Shown here piece after piece: positions 1 through 6,511 of a DNA stretch of 10,174 bases. A program made the translations under genes and the position numbers. Numbering within the stretch: position 1 is the stretch's first letter; every line of letters starts with the position of its first letter. Origin of the DNA: Deltaproteobacteria bacterium (GTDB taxonomy: Bacteria; Myxococcota_A; UBA796; UBA2385); contig CANHON010000147.1 of NCBI GenBank assembly GCA_947462115.1, positions 1-10,174 on the forward strand. Reading direction: 5' to 3'. Under the pieces are notes generated by a model. It was not told where the DNA came from and ran no database searches. It saw only the letters and a program-made list of their open reading frames with translations.

Positions 1-1800
1 ACCGACTGCGACGACCGCCAGACCTCGGTCTACCCCGGGGCCGCCGAGACCTGCGATGAGCTCGACAATGACTGCGACGGCGCGGTCGATGAGGGCGTGG
101 CCGCCACCTGGTACGCCGACCGAGATGGCGACGGCTACGGCATCTTCGGTGACACCACCGAGGCCTGCGCCCCGCCGGTGGGCTACGCCGCCGAGCCCGG
201 CGATTGCGACGACGCGGCTGACGCGATCTTCCCCGGCGCGGTCGAGCGCTGCAACGGCACCGACGACAACTGCGACGGCGCCATCGATGAAGACAGCGCC
301 GCCGACGCCCGCAGCTTCTGGGCCGACGCTGACGGCGACGGTTTTGGCGACGACCGCTCCTCGACGGTGGCCTGCGCCGCCCCCGCCGGCTTCGTGGACG
401 ACAACCGCGACTGCGACGACCGGGCTGCCGCCGTGAACCCAGACGCCACCGAGGTCTGCAACGGCCTCGACGACGACTGCGACCGCGCCATCGACGACGG
501 CGACAGCAGCCTCGACCGCAGCACCGGCGCCACCTCCTACGCCGACGCCGATCGCGACGGCTACGGCGATCTCGGCGCGCCCACCCAGAGCTGTACGCTG
601 CCCTCGGGCTTCGTCGCCAACGCCACCGACTGCGACGATGGGAACAACCGCGTCTCGCCCGCCGGGGCCGAGGTCTGCAACGGCATCGACGACGACTGCG
701 ACGCTCAGATCGACGACGCCGACACGAGCCTCGACGCGACGACCGGCGGCACCTACTACCGCGACACCGACGCCGATGGCTTCGGCGCGGCCGCGGCGGT
801 CGTTCGGGCTTGTGTGGTGCCCAGCGGCGCGGTGACCAACGCGCTGGACTGCGACGACACGCGCCTCGCCGTCAACCCCCTGGCCACCGAGGTCTGCAAC
901 AGCCTCGACGACGACTGCGACGGCCTCTCGGACGACGCGGACCCCGGTGTGAGCCTCGCCACCACCGGCACCTACTACACCGACGCCGATCGCGACGGCT
1001 TCGGCTCCGCGACCGCCCCCCTGCGGGCCTGTGTGCAGCCCGCCGGCAGCGTGACCGGGTCTACCGACTGCGACGACGCGCGGGCGGCGGTGAACCCCGC
1101 GGCCACCGAGCTCTGCAACGGCATCGACGACGACTGCGACGCCCGCGTCGATGACGCCGACAGCAGCCTCAGCCTCGCCTCGGCCACCACCAGCTACCGC
1201 GACGCCGACGGCGATGGCTATGGCAGCGCCGCCACCACCACCCGCACCTGCACGGTGCCCTCGGGCTACGTCTCCAGCGCCACCGACTGCGACGATGGGC
1301 GCGCGGCCGTCAACCCCGCCGCCACCGAGGTCTGCAACAGCCTCGACGACGACTGTGACAGCCGCATCGACGACGCCGACAGCAGCCTCAGCCTCGCCTC
1401 GGCCACCACCAGCTACCGCGACGCCGACGGCGATGGCTATGGCAGCGCCAGCAGCACCACCCGCAGCTGCACGCTGCCCCCGGGCTACGTCTCGACCGCC
1501 ACCGACTGCGACGACAGCAGCGTCGCCGTCTCGCCCTCGGCCTCGGAGCGCTGCAACAGCGTGGATGACGACTGCGACGGCACCATCGACGAGAGCAGCG
1601 CCATCGACGCGGGCACCTACTACCGCGACGCCGACGGCGATGGCTTTGGCAGCAGCGCCGTCACCAGCCGCGCCTGCAGCCGACCCAGCGGCCATGTGGG
1701 CACCAGCGGCGACTGCGACGACGCGGCGCTCAGCCGCTACCCCGGCGCCGACGAGCTGTGCAACAGCGCCGATGACGACTGCGACGGGACGGCCGACGAG
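1..1800 (+). repeat. Nine tandem MopE-type acidic/cysteine repeats within the lectin protein gene
   Basis: Repeat units begin at each DCDD motif, with a spacing of about 65-73 codons. Each contains four cysteines and the loop D-x-D-x-D-G, whose spaced acidic side chains are the type that bind Ca2+ or other divalent metals. The central units (five to seven) are the most alike, which points to recent tandem duplication there. The outer units are more diverged. Confidence 0.85.
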
Positions 1801-2400
1801 TCGTGGGTCCTGACCAACTTTAGCGCCAGCCCCAGCGCGGTGATGCAGCTCAACGGCAGCAGCGCGGTCACCAGCGGCTACCTGCAGCTCACCCCGACCG
1901 CGGGCGGCACCGGCACGGCCTTCTACTTTGACCCCATCCCGGGATCGACCTGGGAGGTCAGCTTCACCTTCGCGACGGGCGGCGGTTCGGGCGCGGATGG
2001 GCTCGCCTTGGCCTTCCTCGCCTCCACCGACTACTCGCTGATCGGCGCCTCGGGCGGCGGGCTCGGCTATTCGGGCCTGCCCGGCTACGCGGTGGAGTTT
2101 GACACCTACGAGAACGCCGGCGTCGATCCCAACGGAAACCACGTCGCGGTGGTGAACGCGGCGACGATGGGCAACTTTAGCTACAGCACCAGCGTCCCCA
2201 CCTTTGAGGACACCGGCTGGCACGCGGCGACCGTTCGCTACGAGGTCGGCCGGGTGCGGGTGTGGATCGACGGCGCGCTGCGGGTCGACACCACCGTCAG
2301 CGGCTACAGCGCCGCCGAGTGGCTCATCGGCTTCACCGCGGCGACCGGCGGCTCGACGAACTACCACCTCATCGATGACGTCGAGGTCGGCTGCCCCTGA
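1..2400 (+). CDS. MopE-type metal-binding repeat protein with C-terminal L-type lectin domain (5' truncated)
   Basis: The frame is open from base 1, so the gene starts left of the window. The visible 799 residues lack the N-terminus and any signal peptide. Residues 1-600 hold nine repeats of about 65-73 residues. Each has a DCDD opening, a proline a few residues on, C-N-x-x-D-D-D-C-D, I-D-(D/E), then an aromatic D-x-D-x-D-G-(Y/F)-G loop and a last Cys; the ninth stops after DDDCDGTADES. This matches the Cu-binding_MopE / 'putative metal-binding motif' family of secreted proteins, often of unknown function. Residues 601-799 look like an L-type (legume) lectin: ADGLALAF at 665-672, and EFDT at 699-702 with DPNGNH at 709-714, the usual Ca2+/sugar site. 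The likely role is an extracellular or cell-surface, metal-stabilised adhesin or glycan binder (inference). The domain calls are strong, the biological role weak. It is convergent with rlmH. Confidence 0.87.
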   Translation, partial: TDCDDRQTSVYPGAAETCDELDNDCDGAVDEGVAATWYADRDGDGYGIFGDTTEACAPPVGYAAEPGDCDDAADAIFPGAVERCNGTDDNCDGAIDEDSAADARSFWADADGDGFGDDRSSTVACAAPAGFVDDNRDCDDRAAAVNPDATEVCNGLDDDCDRAIDDGDSSLDRSTGATSYADADRDGYGDLGAPTQSCTLPSGFVANATDCDDGNNRVSPAGAEVCNGIDDDCDAQIDDADTSLDATTGGTYYRDTDADGFGAAAAVVRACVVPSGAVTNALDCDDTRLAVNPLATEVCNSLDDDCDGLSDDADPGVSLATTGTYYTDADRDGFGSATAPLRACVQPAGSVTGSTDCDDARAAVNPAATELCNGIDDDCDARVDDADSSLSLASATTSYRDADGDGYGSAATTTRTCTVPSGYVSSATDCDDGRAAVNPAATEVCNSLDDDCDSRIDDADSSLSLASATTSYRDADGDGYGSASSTTRSCTLPPGYVSTATDCDDSSVAVSPSASERCNSVDDDCDGTIDESSAIDAGTYYRDADGDGFGSSAVTSRACSRPSGHVGTSGDCDDAALSRYPGADELCNSADDDCDGTADESWVLTNFSASPSAVMQLNGSSAVTSGYLQLTPTAGGTGTAFYFDPIPGSTWEVSFTFATGGGSGADGLALAFLASTDYSLIGASGGGLGYSGLPGYAVEFDTYENAGVDPNGNHVAVVNAATMGNFSYSTSVPTFEDTGWHAATVRYEVGRVRVWIDGALRVDTTVSGYSAAEWLIGFTAATGGSTNYHLIDDVEVGCP
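1153..1449 (+). repeat. Identical 78-bp direct repeat pair (1153-1230 and 1372-1449)
   Basis: The two copies are base-for-base identical over 78 bp and lie 219 bp (73 codons) apart, exactly one protein repeat. Both encode the stretch from DADSSLSLASATTSYR to DGDGYGSA. Flanking bases diverge at once, including at synonymous positions. This is the mark of a recent in-frame duplication or gene conversion between repeats six and seven. Confidence 0.9.
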
Positions 2401-2419
2401 GCGGCGGCCCGCGTCGCGC

Positions 2420-2884
2420 CTAATGGTGGTAGGCGCCGCCCCACAATAGCGTGCTCACCCGGTAGAGCTGCTCGACCAGGGTGAGGCGGGCCAGCTCATG
2501 GTTGAGCACGAGGCGGGACAGGGCGAGCACCTTCCAGGCCGCCGCCCGCACCGCCGGGTCGTGGCCATAGGGGCCGCCGATGGCGAAGACGAGCCGGGTG
2601 GCGCCGAGGCGCGCGCCCTCGTCGATCCAGCCGGCGAAGGCCTCGGTGGTGGGCAGCTCGCCGCGCTCGTCGAGGCAGATCAGCCGATCGCTGGGCCCTA
2701 GCTCCGCGAGGATGCGCTTGCCCTCCTCGGCCCGCACCGCGTCCACGTCGCCGCGGAACAGGGCCGGCTTGAGCAGGCGCTCGTCTAGGCTGAGCTGGCG
2801 CGGCAGGCGCTTGGCATACTCCTGCACGCCGGCGTCGGCCCAGGCCTCGCGGCCCTTGCCCACCCGCAGCAGGACGGCCTTCAC
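2420..2884 (-). CDS. rlmH: 23S rRNA (pseudouridine-1915-N3) methyltransferase RlmH
   Basis: RlmH is a SPOUT-class methyltransferase that uses S-adenosylmethionine to methylate N3 of pseudouridine 1915 in helix 69 of 23S rRNA, acting on assembled 70S ribosomes. The 154 residues match the family length. Family motifs seen are LDERG (71-75), the SAM-binding trefoil-knot loop FAIGGPYGH (100-108), LNHELARLTLVEQLYR (127-142) and a C-terminal YHH; the terminal aromatic/His residues are usual in the family. The start is GTG, overlapping the rsfS stop by four bases (GTGA, 2881-2884). No clear Shine-Dalgarno sequence precedes it, so translational coupling is likely. It is the last gene of the obg-rsfS block, and its stop lies 19 bp from the convergent lectin gene. 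The rsfS-rlmH order is common in bacteria. Confidence 0.96.
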   Translation of the reverse strand: MKAVLLRVGKGREAWADAGVQEYAKRLPRQLSLDERLLKPALFRGDVDAVRAEEGKRILAELGPSDRLICLDERGELPTTEAFAGWIDEGARLGATRLVFAIGGPYGHDPAVRAAAWKVLALSRLVLNHELARLTLVEQLYRVSTLLWGGAYHH

Positions 2885-3549
2885 GCGTCGGAGCCGGGGT
2901 CGGTCTCTTCGTCGAGATCGGCGTCGTCTAGGTCATCCTCGTCTTCGTCCAGCTCGTCCTCGTCGAGGCCGTCGAGATCGGCGTAGTCGGCGGGGTTGAT
3001 GCCGGCCAGATCGGGGTCGGCCTCCGCTTCGCCGTCCTCGTCCTCGTCTTCGTCGTCCCAGTCGTCCTCGTCGTCGTCGGGCGCGAGCAAGGAGCGCTCG
3101 TCGGCGGCCTGGGACTCGCCGGGCAGCAGGCCGTGGGGCGTGAGGCCGAGCTCCTCCATCGGGATCTGGCGGGCGTCCACCCACAGGCCGTCGAGGTCGT
3201 AGGTGTCGCGGGCGGCCTCTTCAAAGACGTGCACGATGACGTCGCCGAGGTCAATCAGGGCCCAGCGGCCGGCCTCGAGGCCCTCGATGCCGAGCGGGCG
3301 GCCGCGGCCGGCGTCCTTGTGGCTGGAGACCACGCGGTTGGCGATGGCGCGCACTTGCCGGCTGCTGGTGCCGGTGCAGAGCACGAGCACGTCGCAGTAG
3401 GAGGTGCGGCCGGTGACGTCGAGCACGACGATGTCGCGGGCCTTGATGCTGGCCACGGCGCGCACGCCGATCTGGGTGAGGACGTCGATGCCCTCGGCGG
3501 CGGTGCGGCCCGCGGCGCGGAGCGGGCGGGGCGGGTTGGACTCGGTCAT
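2881..3549 (-). CDS. rsfS: Ribosomal silencing factor RsfS with long acidic C-terminal tail
   Basis: RsfS (Iojap/RsfA family) binds uL14 on the 50S subunit and blocks joining with 30S, lowering translation in starvation. The 222-residue product has the RsfS core at about residues 16-128: KARDIVVLDVTG (36-47), YCDVLVLCTGTSSRQVRAIA (51-70), the family signature W-x-L-I-D-L-G-D-V-I-V-H-V-F (96-109), and R-D-T-Y-D-L-D-x-L-W (114-123). The start at 3549 is chosen because it gives a normal N-terminus, has GAGGA four bases upstream (3554-3558), and overlaps the previous stop as ATGA (3546-3549). The frame stays open further upstream, but only inside the neighbouring gene. Oddity: residues 157-222 are an Asp/Glu-rich tail. 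Family members are usually about 105-130 residues, so this protein is roughly twice the normal size. Confidence 0.95.
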   Translation of the reverse strand: MTESNPPRPLRAAGRTAAEGIDVLTQIGVRAVASIKARDIVVLDVTGRTSYCDVLVLCTGTSSRQVRAIANRVVSSHKDAGRGRPLGIEGLEAGRWALIDLGDVIVHVFEEAARDTYDLDGLWVDARQIPMEELGLTPHGLLPGESQAADERSLLAPDDDEDDWDDEDEDEDGEAEADPDLAGINPADYADLDGLDEDELDEDEDDLDDADLDEETDPGSDA

Positions 3550-4418
3550 TGTTTCCTCGGGGAGCGCGGGCGCGCGGGCGGGGCCGCCTCGGGGTCCGCG
3601 CCCACTGGCGTCGGGGCGATGGGCGCCGACAGCGGCTTGATGTTGATGGGTAACTTTAGGCCTTGATCGGCCCCAATTGCGGAGACAGCGAGCTGAAAAG
3701 AGGCCTGCACTTGGCGGTCGCCCTGCAGGCGGGTGGCCTCGACCTCGGCCACGAGGCGCACGGCGGAGGCGGTGTCGAGCCACAGCTCCCCGGACAGGGC
3801 GCGCAGGGGATCGACGGGGGCGGCGGGCTCGACCTTGGCCTTGGCCTTGGCCTTGCGCTTGGCCTTGGCGGCCGGCGCGGGGGCCTCGGGCTCGGGCAGC
3901 GGCGCGAGGGACAGGGTGTAGCGCCGAACCGGCCGGCCCTCAATGACCTCAGCGCCTTGATCTTCGTAGAGGATGCGCCCCTCGAAGGGGCCGAGCGCTT
4001 GATCCCAGAGGTTCCAGGCGGCCCGGAGCTCCATTCGGTACGGATCGGCGTCGGCGCGCTGCTCCCAGAGCTCGTCGGCGCCGGGCCGCGAGACGTAGGG
4101 GGCGCCGTCCATCACCCGCACGCCGCTGGCGAGGCGGCCGTCGGCCACCCGGCGGTGCTCGAAGTGGTCCCAGTCCTGCCACCAGATCTCGACGGCGTCT
4201 TCGCTCACCTGGGCCTCGAAGCCGGGGCGCTCCACCGTCTGGCGAAGGCGCGCGAGGCTGTGGTGCGGGCCGAGCTTGTCCATCGAGTCGAAGATGATGT
4301 CCTCGCTGGCGACGGCGAGCTTGTCGGCTTCAGAGGGGCCGAGGCAGCCGAGCGTCGGCAGCAGCGCGATGACCCACCGGCCGCGCGGGGCTCCGGTCTG
4401 GCGGGCCGCGGCGCTCAT
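3546..4418 (-). CDS. Probable lipoprotein, possible LolA/LolB-like fold, in ribosome-assembly operon
   Basis: I do not recognise a named family with certainty. The 290-residue product starts with a basic segment (R12, R14), a hydrophobic run WVIALLPTLG (15-24) and Cys25, read as a short lipoprotein signal; the lipobox T-L-G-C is imperfect because -3 is Thr. The rest is soluble, and residues 34-170 and 205-257 look beta-rich: amphipathic strands, Trp pairs (79-80), GRPVRRYTLSL (161-171), GELWLDTAS (210-218), and AVSAIGADQGLKLP near the end. This pattern recalls LolA/LolB-like lipid-carrier proteins of the envelope (inference, moderate to weak). A Pro/Ala and Lys/Ala linker (172-204, with AKAKRKAKAKAK at 184-195) interrupts the domain, and a Pro/Ala/Arg tail closes it. 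The gene overlaps both obg and rsfS by four bases, so it is co-translated with ribosome factors, an unusual setting for a lipoprotein. Confidence 0.7.
   Translation of the reverse strand: MSAAARQTGAPRGRWVIALLPTLGCLGPSEADKLAVASEDIIFDSMDKLGPHHSLARLRQTVERPGFEAQVSEDAVEIWWQDWDHFEHRRVADGRLASGVRVMDGAPYVSRPGADELWEQRADADPYRMELRAAWNLWDQALGPFEGRILYEDQGAEVIEGRPVRRYTLSLAPLPEPEAPAPAAKAKRKAKAKAKVEPAAPVDPLRALSGELWLDTASAVRLVAEVEATRLQGDRQVQASFQLAVSAIGADQGLKLPINIKPLSAPIAPTPVGADPEAAPPARPRSPRKQ
3834..3869 (-). repeat. Lys-Ala hexanucleotide repeat tract in the lipoprotein gene
   Basis: Alternating AAG/GCC codons give an imperfect 6-bp repeat encoding a Lys/Ala tract (residues 184-195). It lies in a Pro/Ala linker between predicted beta strands and could expand or shrink in frame by replication slippage. 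Confidence 0.7.
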
Positions 4419-5968
4419 CCCCGGTCACCAGGCGGGCCCTCCCAGTCGTCGACCCAGCCGTCCTCGTCGAAGTCGGCGGTGGCGCTGACCAAGCGCAGCT
4501 CGGGCTTGCCCCCCGGGGGCGCCTCGTCGTCGGTGTCGTCGTCGTCGGCGTCCTCATCGTCGTCACCGTCGTCACCGTCGTCACCGTCGTCGTCGGACTC
4601 ATCGCCGTCGTCACCGTCGTCGTCAGACTCATCGCCGTCGTCATCGGCCTCGTCGTCGGTGTTTTCGCCGTCGTCATCGGCCTCGTCGTCGGTGTTTTCT
4701 CCGTCGTCGTCGCCGTCCTCGTCCTCTTCTTCGTCGAAGAGGTCGGGGTCGAGCTCGAGCTGCTCGTCGTCGCCCTCGTCGCCGTCATCGCCGTCATCGC
4801 CGTCGTCGTCGTCCTCTTCGTCGAGCTCGTCCTCGGCCGAGAGGGCGTACTCCCACTCCACGCCCTCGGGCGTGACGCCCTTCATGCGGCGGGGCAGGGG
4901 CGCCTCGGCGGGCAGGGGCGCCTCGGACAGCAGGGCGGGGTTGGGCGCGGGCAGCTCGGGCACCGGCAGCTCTTGCACGAGGCGGAACAGCAGCGCCTTG
5001 AGCTCGGGCAGGCCGAGGCCGGTGACCGCGGAGATGCGGAGCACCCGGCGGTCTGGGGCGGCCCGACGCACGGCCTTGTAGGCGGCTTTTGCGGCCTCGG
5101 GCGGCATGGTGTCGAGCTTGGTGAGGACGATGATCTCGGGGCGCTCCAGCAGGCTCGCGTCGAAGCGGCCGAGCTCGGCCCGGATGATGTCGTAGCGCTC
5201 CTCGGGCGGCAGCTCCTCGTCCGGCGACAGGCTCAGCAGGTGCAGCAGCAGCCGGGTGCGCGCCACGTGCCGCAAGAAGCGGTGGCCGAGGCCCACGCCC
5301 TCTGCTGCGCCCTCGACGAGGCCGGGGATGTCGGCCACGACGAAGCTGCCGTCGGTGCCCATGTCCACCACGCCGAGGTTGGGCACCAGCGTGGTGAAGG
5401 GGTAGTCGGCAACCTTGGGGCGGGCGGCCGAGATACGGGAGATGAGCGTGCTTTTGCCGGCGTTGGGGAAGCCGAGCAGCCCCACGTCCGCCATCAGCAT
5501 CAGCTCCAGGCGGAGGCGGCGCTCTTGGCCGGGCCAGCCGGGGGTGGTCTTGCGGGGCGCGCGGTTGGTGCTGGTCTTGTAGCGGAGGTTGCCGAAGCCG
5601 CCGTCGCCGCCCTTGGCCGCGATGAGGGTGTCGCCGGCGTTGACGAGGTCGCCGACCAGGCCGCCGGTGCCCTCGTCGTAGACCCGGGTGCCCAGCGGCA
5701 CCTCGATGATGGTGTCGTCGCCGTCGGCGCCGGTCATCTGCCGGCTGCCGCCGCGCTCGCCGTCTTTGGCGCGCCAGATGGGGTTGCTGCGCAGCTCCAG
5801 CAGGGTGCTTTTGCCGGTGGAGGCGACGATGCGCACCTCGCCGCCGCGGCCGCCGTCGCCGCCGTCGGGCCCGCCGAAAGGCACGTACTTCTCTCGGCGG
5901 AAGGACATGGCGCCGTCGCCCCCCTTGCCGCTCGCCACGTGCACGTGGACCTCGTCGATGAACCGCAT
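4415..5968 (-). CDS. obg: GTPase Obg/CgtA with expanded acidic C-terminus
   Basis: Obg is an essential GTPase in 50S assembly and stress signalling. The 517-residue product has the glycine-rich Obg fold (1-158, starting MRFIDEVHVHVASGKGGDG) and a complete G domain: G1 GFPNAGKS (166-173), G2 YPFTT (189-193), G3 DIPG (213-216), G4 TKLD (283-286) and G5 SAVTG (313-317). No OCT-type C-terminal domain is seen. Instead, after a Pro/Ala linker, residues 377-482 are almost only Asp, Glu and Gly. The tail then returns to mixed sequence and ends with D-F-D-E-D-G-W-V-D-D-W-E (499-510), an EF-hand-like loop. Typical Obg proteins are about 340-430 residues; E. coli Obg also has an acidic but shorter tail. 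The ATG is preceded by AGGGGTGA (5972-5979). The stop overlaps the lipoprotein start (ATGA, 4415-4418). It follows rpmA across a 243-bp gap containing a terminator. Confidence 0.97.
   Translation of the reverse strand: MRFIDEVHVHVASGKGGDGAMSFRREKYVPFGGPDGGDGGRGGEVRIVASTGKSTLLELRSNPIWRAKDGERGGSRQMTGADGDDTIIEVPLGTRVYDEGTGGLVGDLVNAGDTLIAAKGGDGGFGNLRYKTSTNRAPRKTTPGWPGQERRLRLELMLMADVGLLGFPNAGKSTLISRISAARPKVADYPFTTLVPNLGVVDMGTDGSFVVADIPGLVEGAAEGVGLGHRFLRHVARTRLLLHLLSLSPDEELPPEERYDIIRAELGRFDASLLERPEIIVLTKLDTMPPEAAKAAYKAVRRAAPDRRVLRISAVTGLGLPELKALLFRLVQELPVPELPAPNPALLSEAPLPAEAPLPRRMKGVTPEGVEWEYALSAEDELDEEDDDDGDDGDDGDEGDDEQLELDPDLFDEEEDEDGDDDGENTDDEADDDGENTDDEADDDGDESDDDGDDGDESDDDGDDGDDGDDDEDADDDDTDDEAPPGGKPELRLVSATADFDEDGWVDDWEGPPGDRG
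4523..4840 (-). repeat. Low-complexity Asp-rich tract of obg with 33-bp and 9-bp tandem repeats
   Basis: The tract encodes residues 377-482 of Obg. It contains a perfect 33-bp tandem duplication (4634-4666 and 4667-4699; 11-residue unit DGENTDDEADD) and three perfect copies of the 9-bp unit GTCACCGTC (+ strand, 4562-4588), all in frame. Such repeats favour slippage, so tail length probably varies between strains (inference). Confidence 0.9.
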
Positions 5969-6211
5969 CCCTCACCCCTGCGGCGCGCTCAGGCGCCGCC
6001 CTTCGCTATCCGGCCCGAATGGCCGCCGGGCGCCCTGGCGCCGGACCAAAATGAAAAGCCACCCGCCACGTGCGCGTGGGGGGTGGCCTCGGATCGAGCT
6101 CGTCTCCGCTGCTGCCCCCGCCACGCGCGCGCGGCTGGGGCCACGATGGGCGCTCGAGGCGCCCCCGAAGCCGCTCAGCTGCCCCAGCGCGAGCCGGGGC
6201 GGGCTTTGCCC
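5969..6211. other. Gene-free gap between rpmA and obg
   Basis: No coding sequence was recognised in these 243 bp. They hold the rpmA terminator, the obg ribosome binding site, and several GC-rich inverted repeats: 5980-5999 (7-bp stem directly upstream of the obg Shine-Dalgarno) and 6148-6164 (6-bp stem). No convincing promoter for obg was found by eye between the terminator and the obg start. Confidence 0.6.
6048..6087 (-). terminator. Intrinsic terminator downstream of rpmA
   Basis: Positions 6058-6070 and 6075-6087 form a 13-bp stem with one mismatch around a 4-nt loop. On the - strand the stem is followed directly by TTTTCATTTT (6057-6048). This is a classical Rho-independent terminator oriented to stop rplU-rpmA transcription about 80 nt before the obg start. 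Confidence 0.82.
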
Positions 6212-6499
6212 TCAGGCCTCGATCGTCTCGACGGTCTCAGCGACCTCGGCGACGGTGTAGACCGAGACCTGGCGGCGGTTGCGGCGGCGCTCGAAGCGAA
6301 CAACGCCGTCGCGCAGGGCGAAGAGCGTGTAGTCGCGGCCGAGGCCCACGCCCTCACCGGGGTGGTACTTGGTGCCCGTCTGGCGAACGATGATGGTGCC
6401 GCTGGGGATCACCATGCCGTCGTGACGCTTGATGCCACGGTACTTCGGCTGCGAGTCGCGGCCGTTGCGAGTCGAGCCCTGGCCCTTTTTATGTGCCAT
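6212..6499 (-). CDS. rpmA: Large ribosomal subunit protein bL27
   Basis: bL27 is a 50S protein whose N-terminal arm reaches the peptidyl-transferase centre. The 95-residue product begins [20 protein letters not shown], the typical form, without the Firmicutes-type cleaved leader. It continues with [19 protein letters not shown] and [15 protein letters not shown], all family signatures. The C-terminus ([13 protein letters not shown]) is a somewhat longer acidic end. The start ATG lies 12 nt after the rplU stop. The Shine-Dalgarno GGAG directly follows the TGA of rplU, so the two genes are one translation-coupled pair. A strong intrinsic terminator follows. Confidence 0.98.
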   Translation of the reverse strand: MAHKKGQGSTRNGRDSQPKYRGIKRHDGMVIPSGTIIVRQTGTKYHPGEGVGLGRDYTLFALRDGVVRFERRRNRRQVSVYTVAEVAETVETIEA

Positions 6500-6511
6500 G
6501 GTTGTGTCTCC

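Noticed and set aside
97..2400. GTG at 97 as start of the lectin protein
   Set aside because: The same frame is open to base 1 and encodes another good MopE repeat before it, so the gene is truncated by the window.
2881..3783. Longer RsfS reading (300 residues) starting at 3783
   Set aside because: The extra N-terminal part overlaps the lipoprotein gene, is Arg/Pro-rich junk, and the internal ATG at 3549 has a good ribosome binding site and the ATGA overlap.
4500..4830. CRISPR-like or satellite array from the regular repeats near 4560-4700
   Set aside because: Units are 3-, 9- and 33-bp multiples in frame with obg and have no spacers; they are coding low-complexity repeats.
4415..4840. OCT-type C-terminal domain of Obg
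   Set aside because: No OCT-like sequence was found; the region is an acidic tract plus an EF-hand-like end.
3663..5081. Ser-rich open frame on the + strand (472 codons)
   Set aside because: The Ser/Pro run is the reverse reading of the Asp codons of the Obg tail; it is a shadow, not a mucin-like gene.
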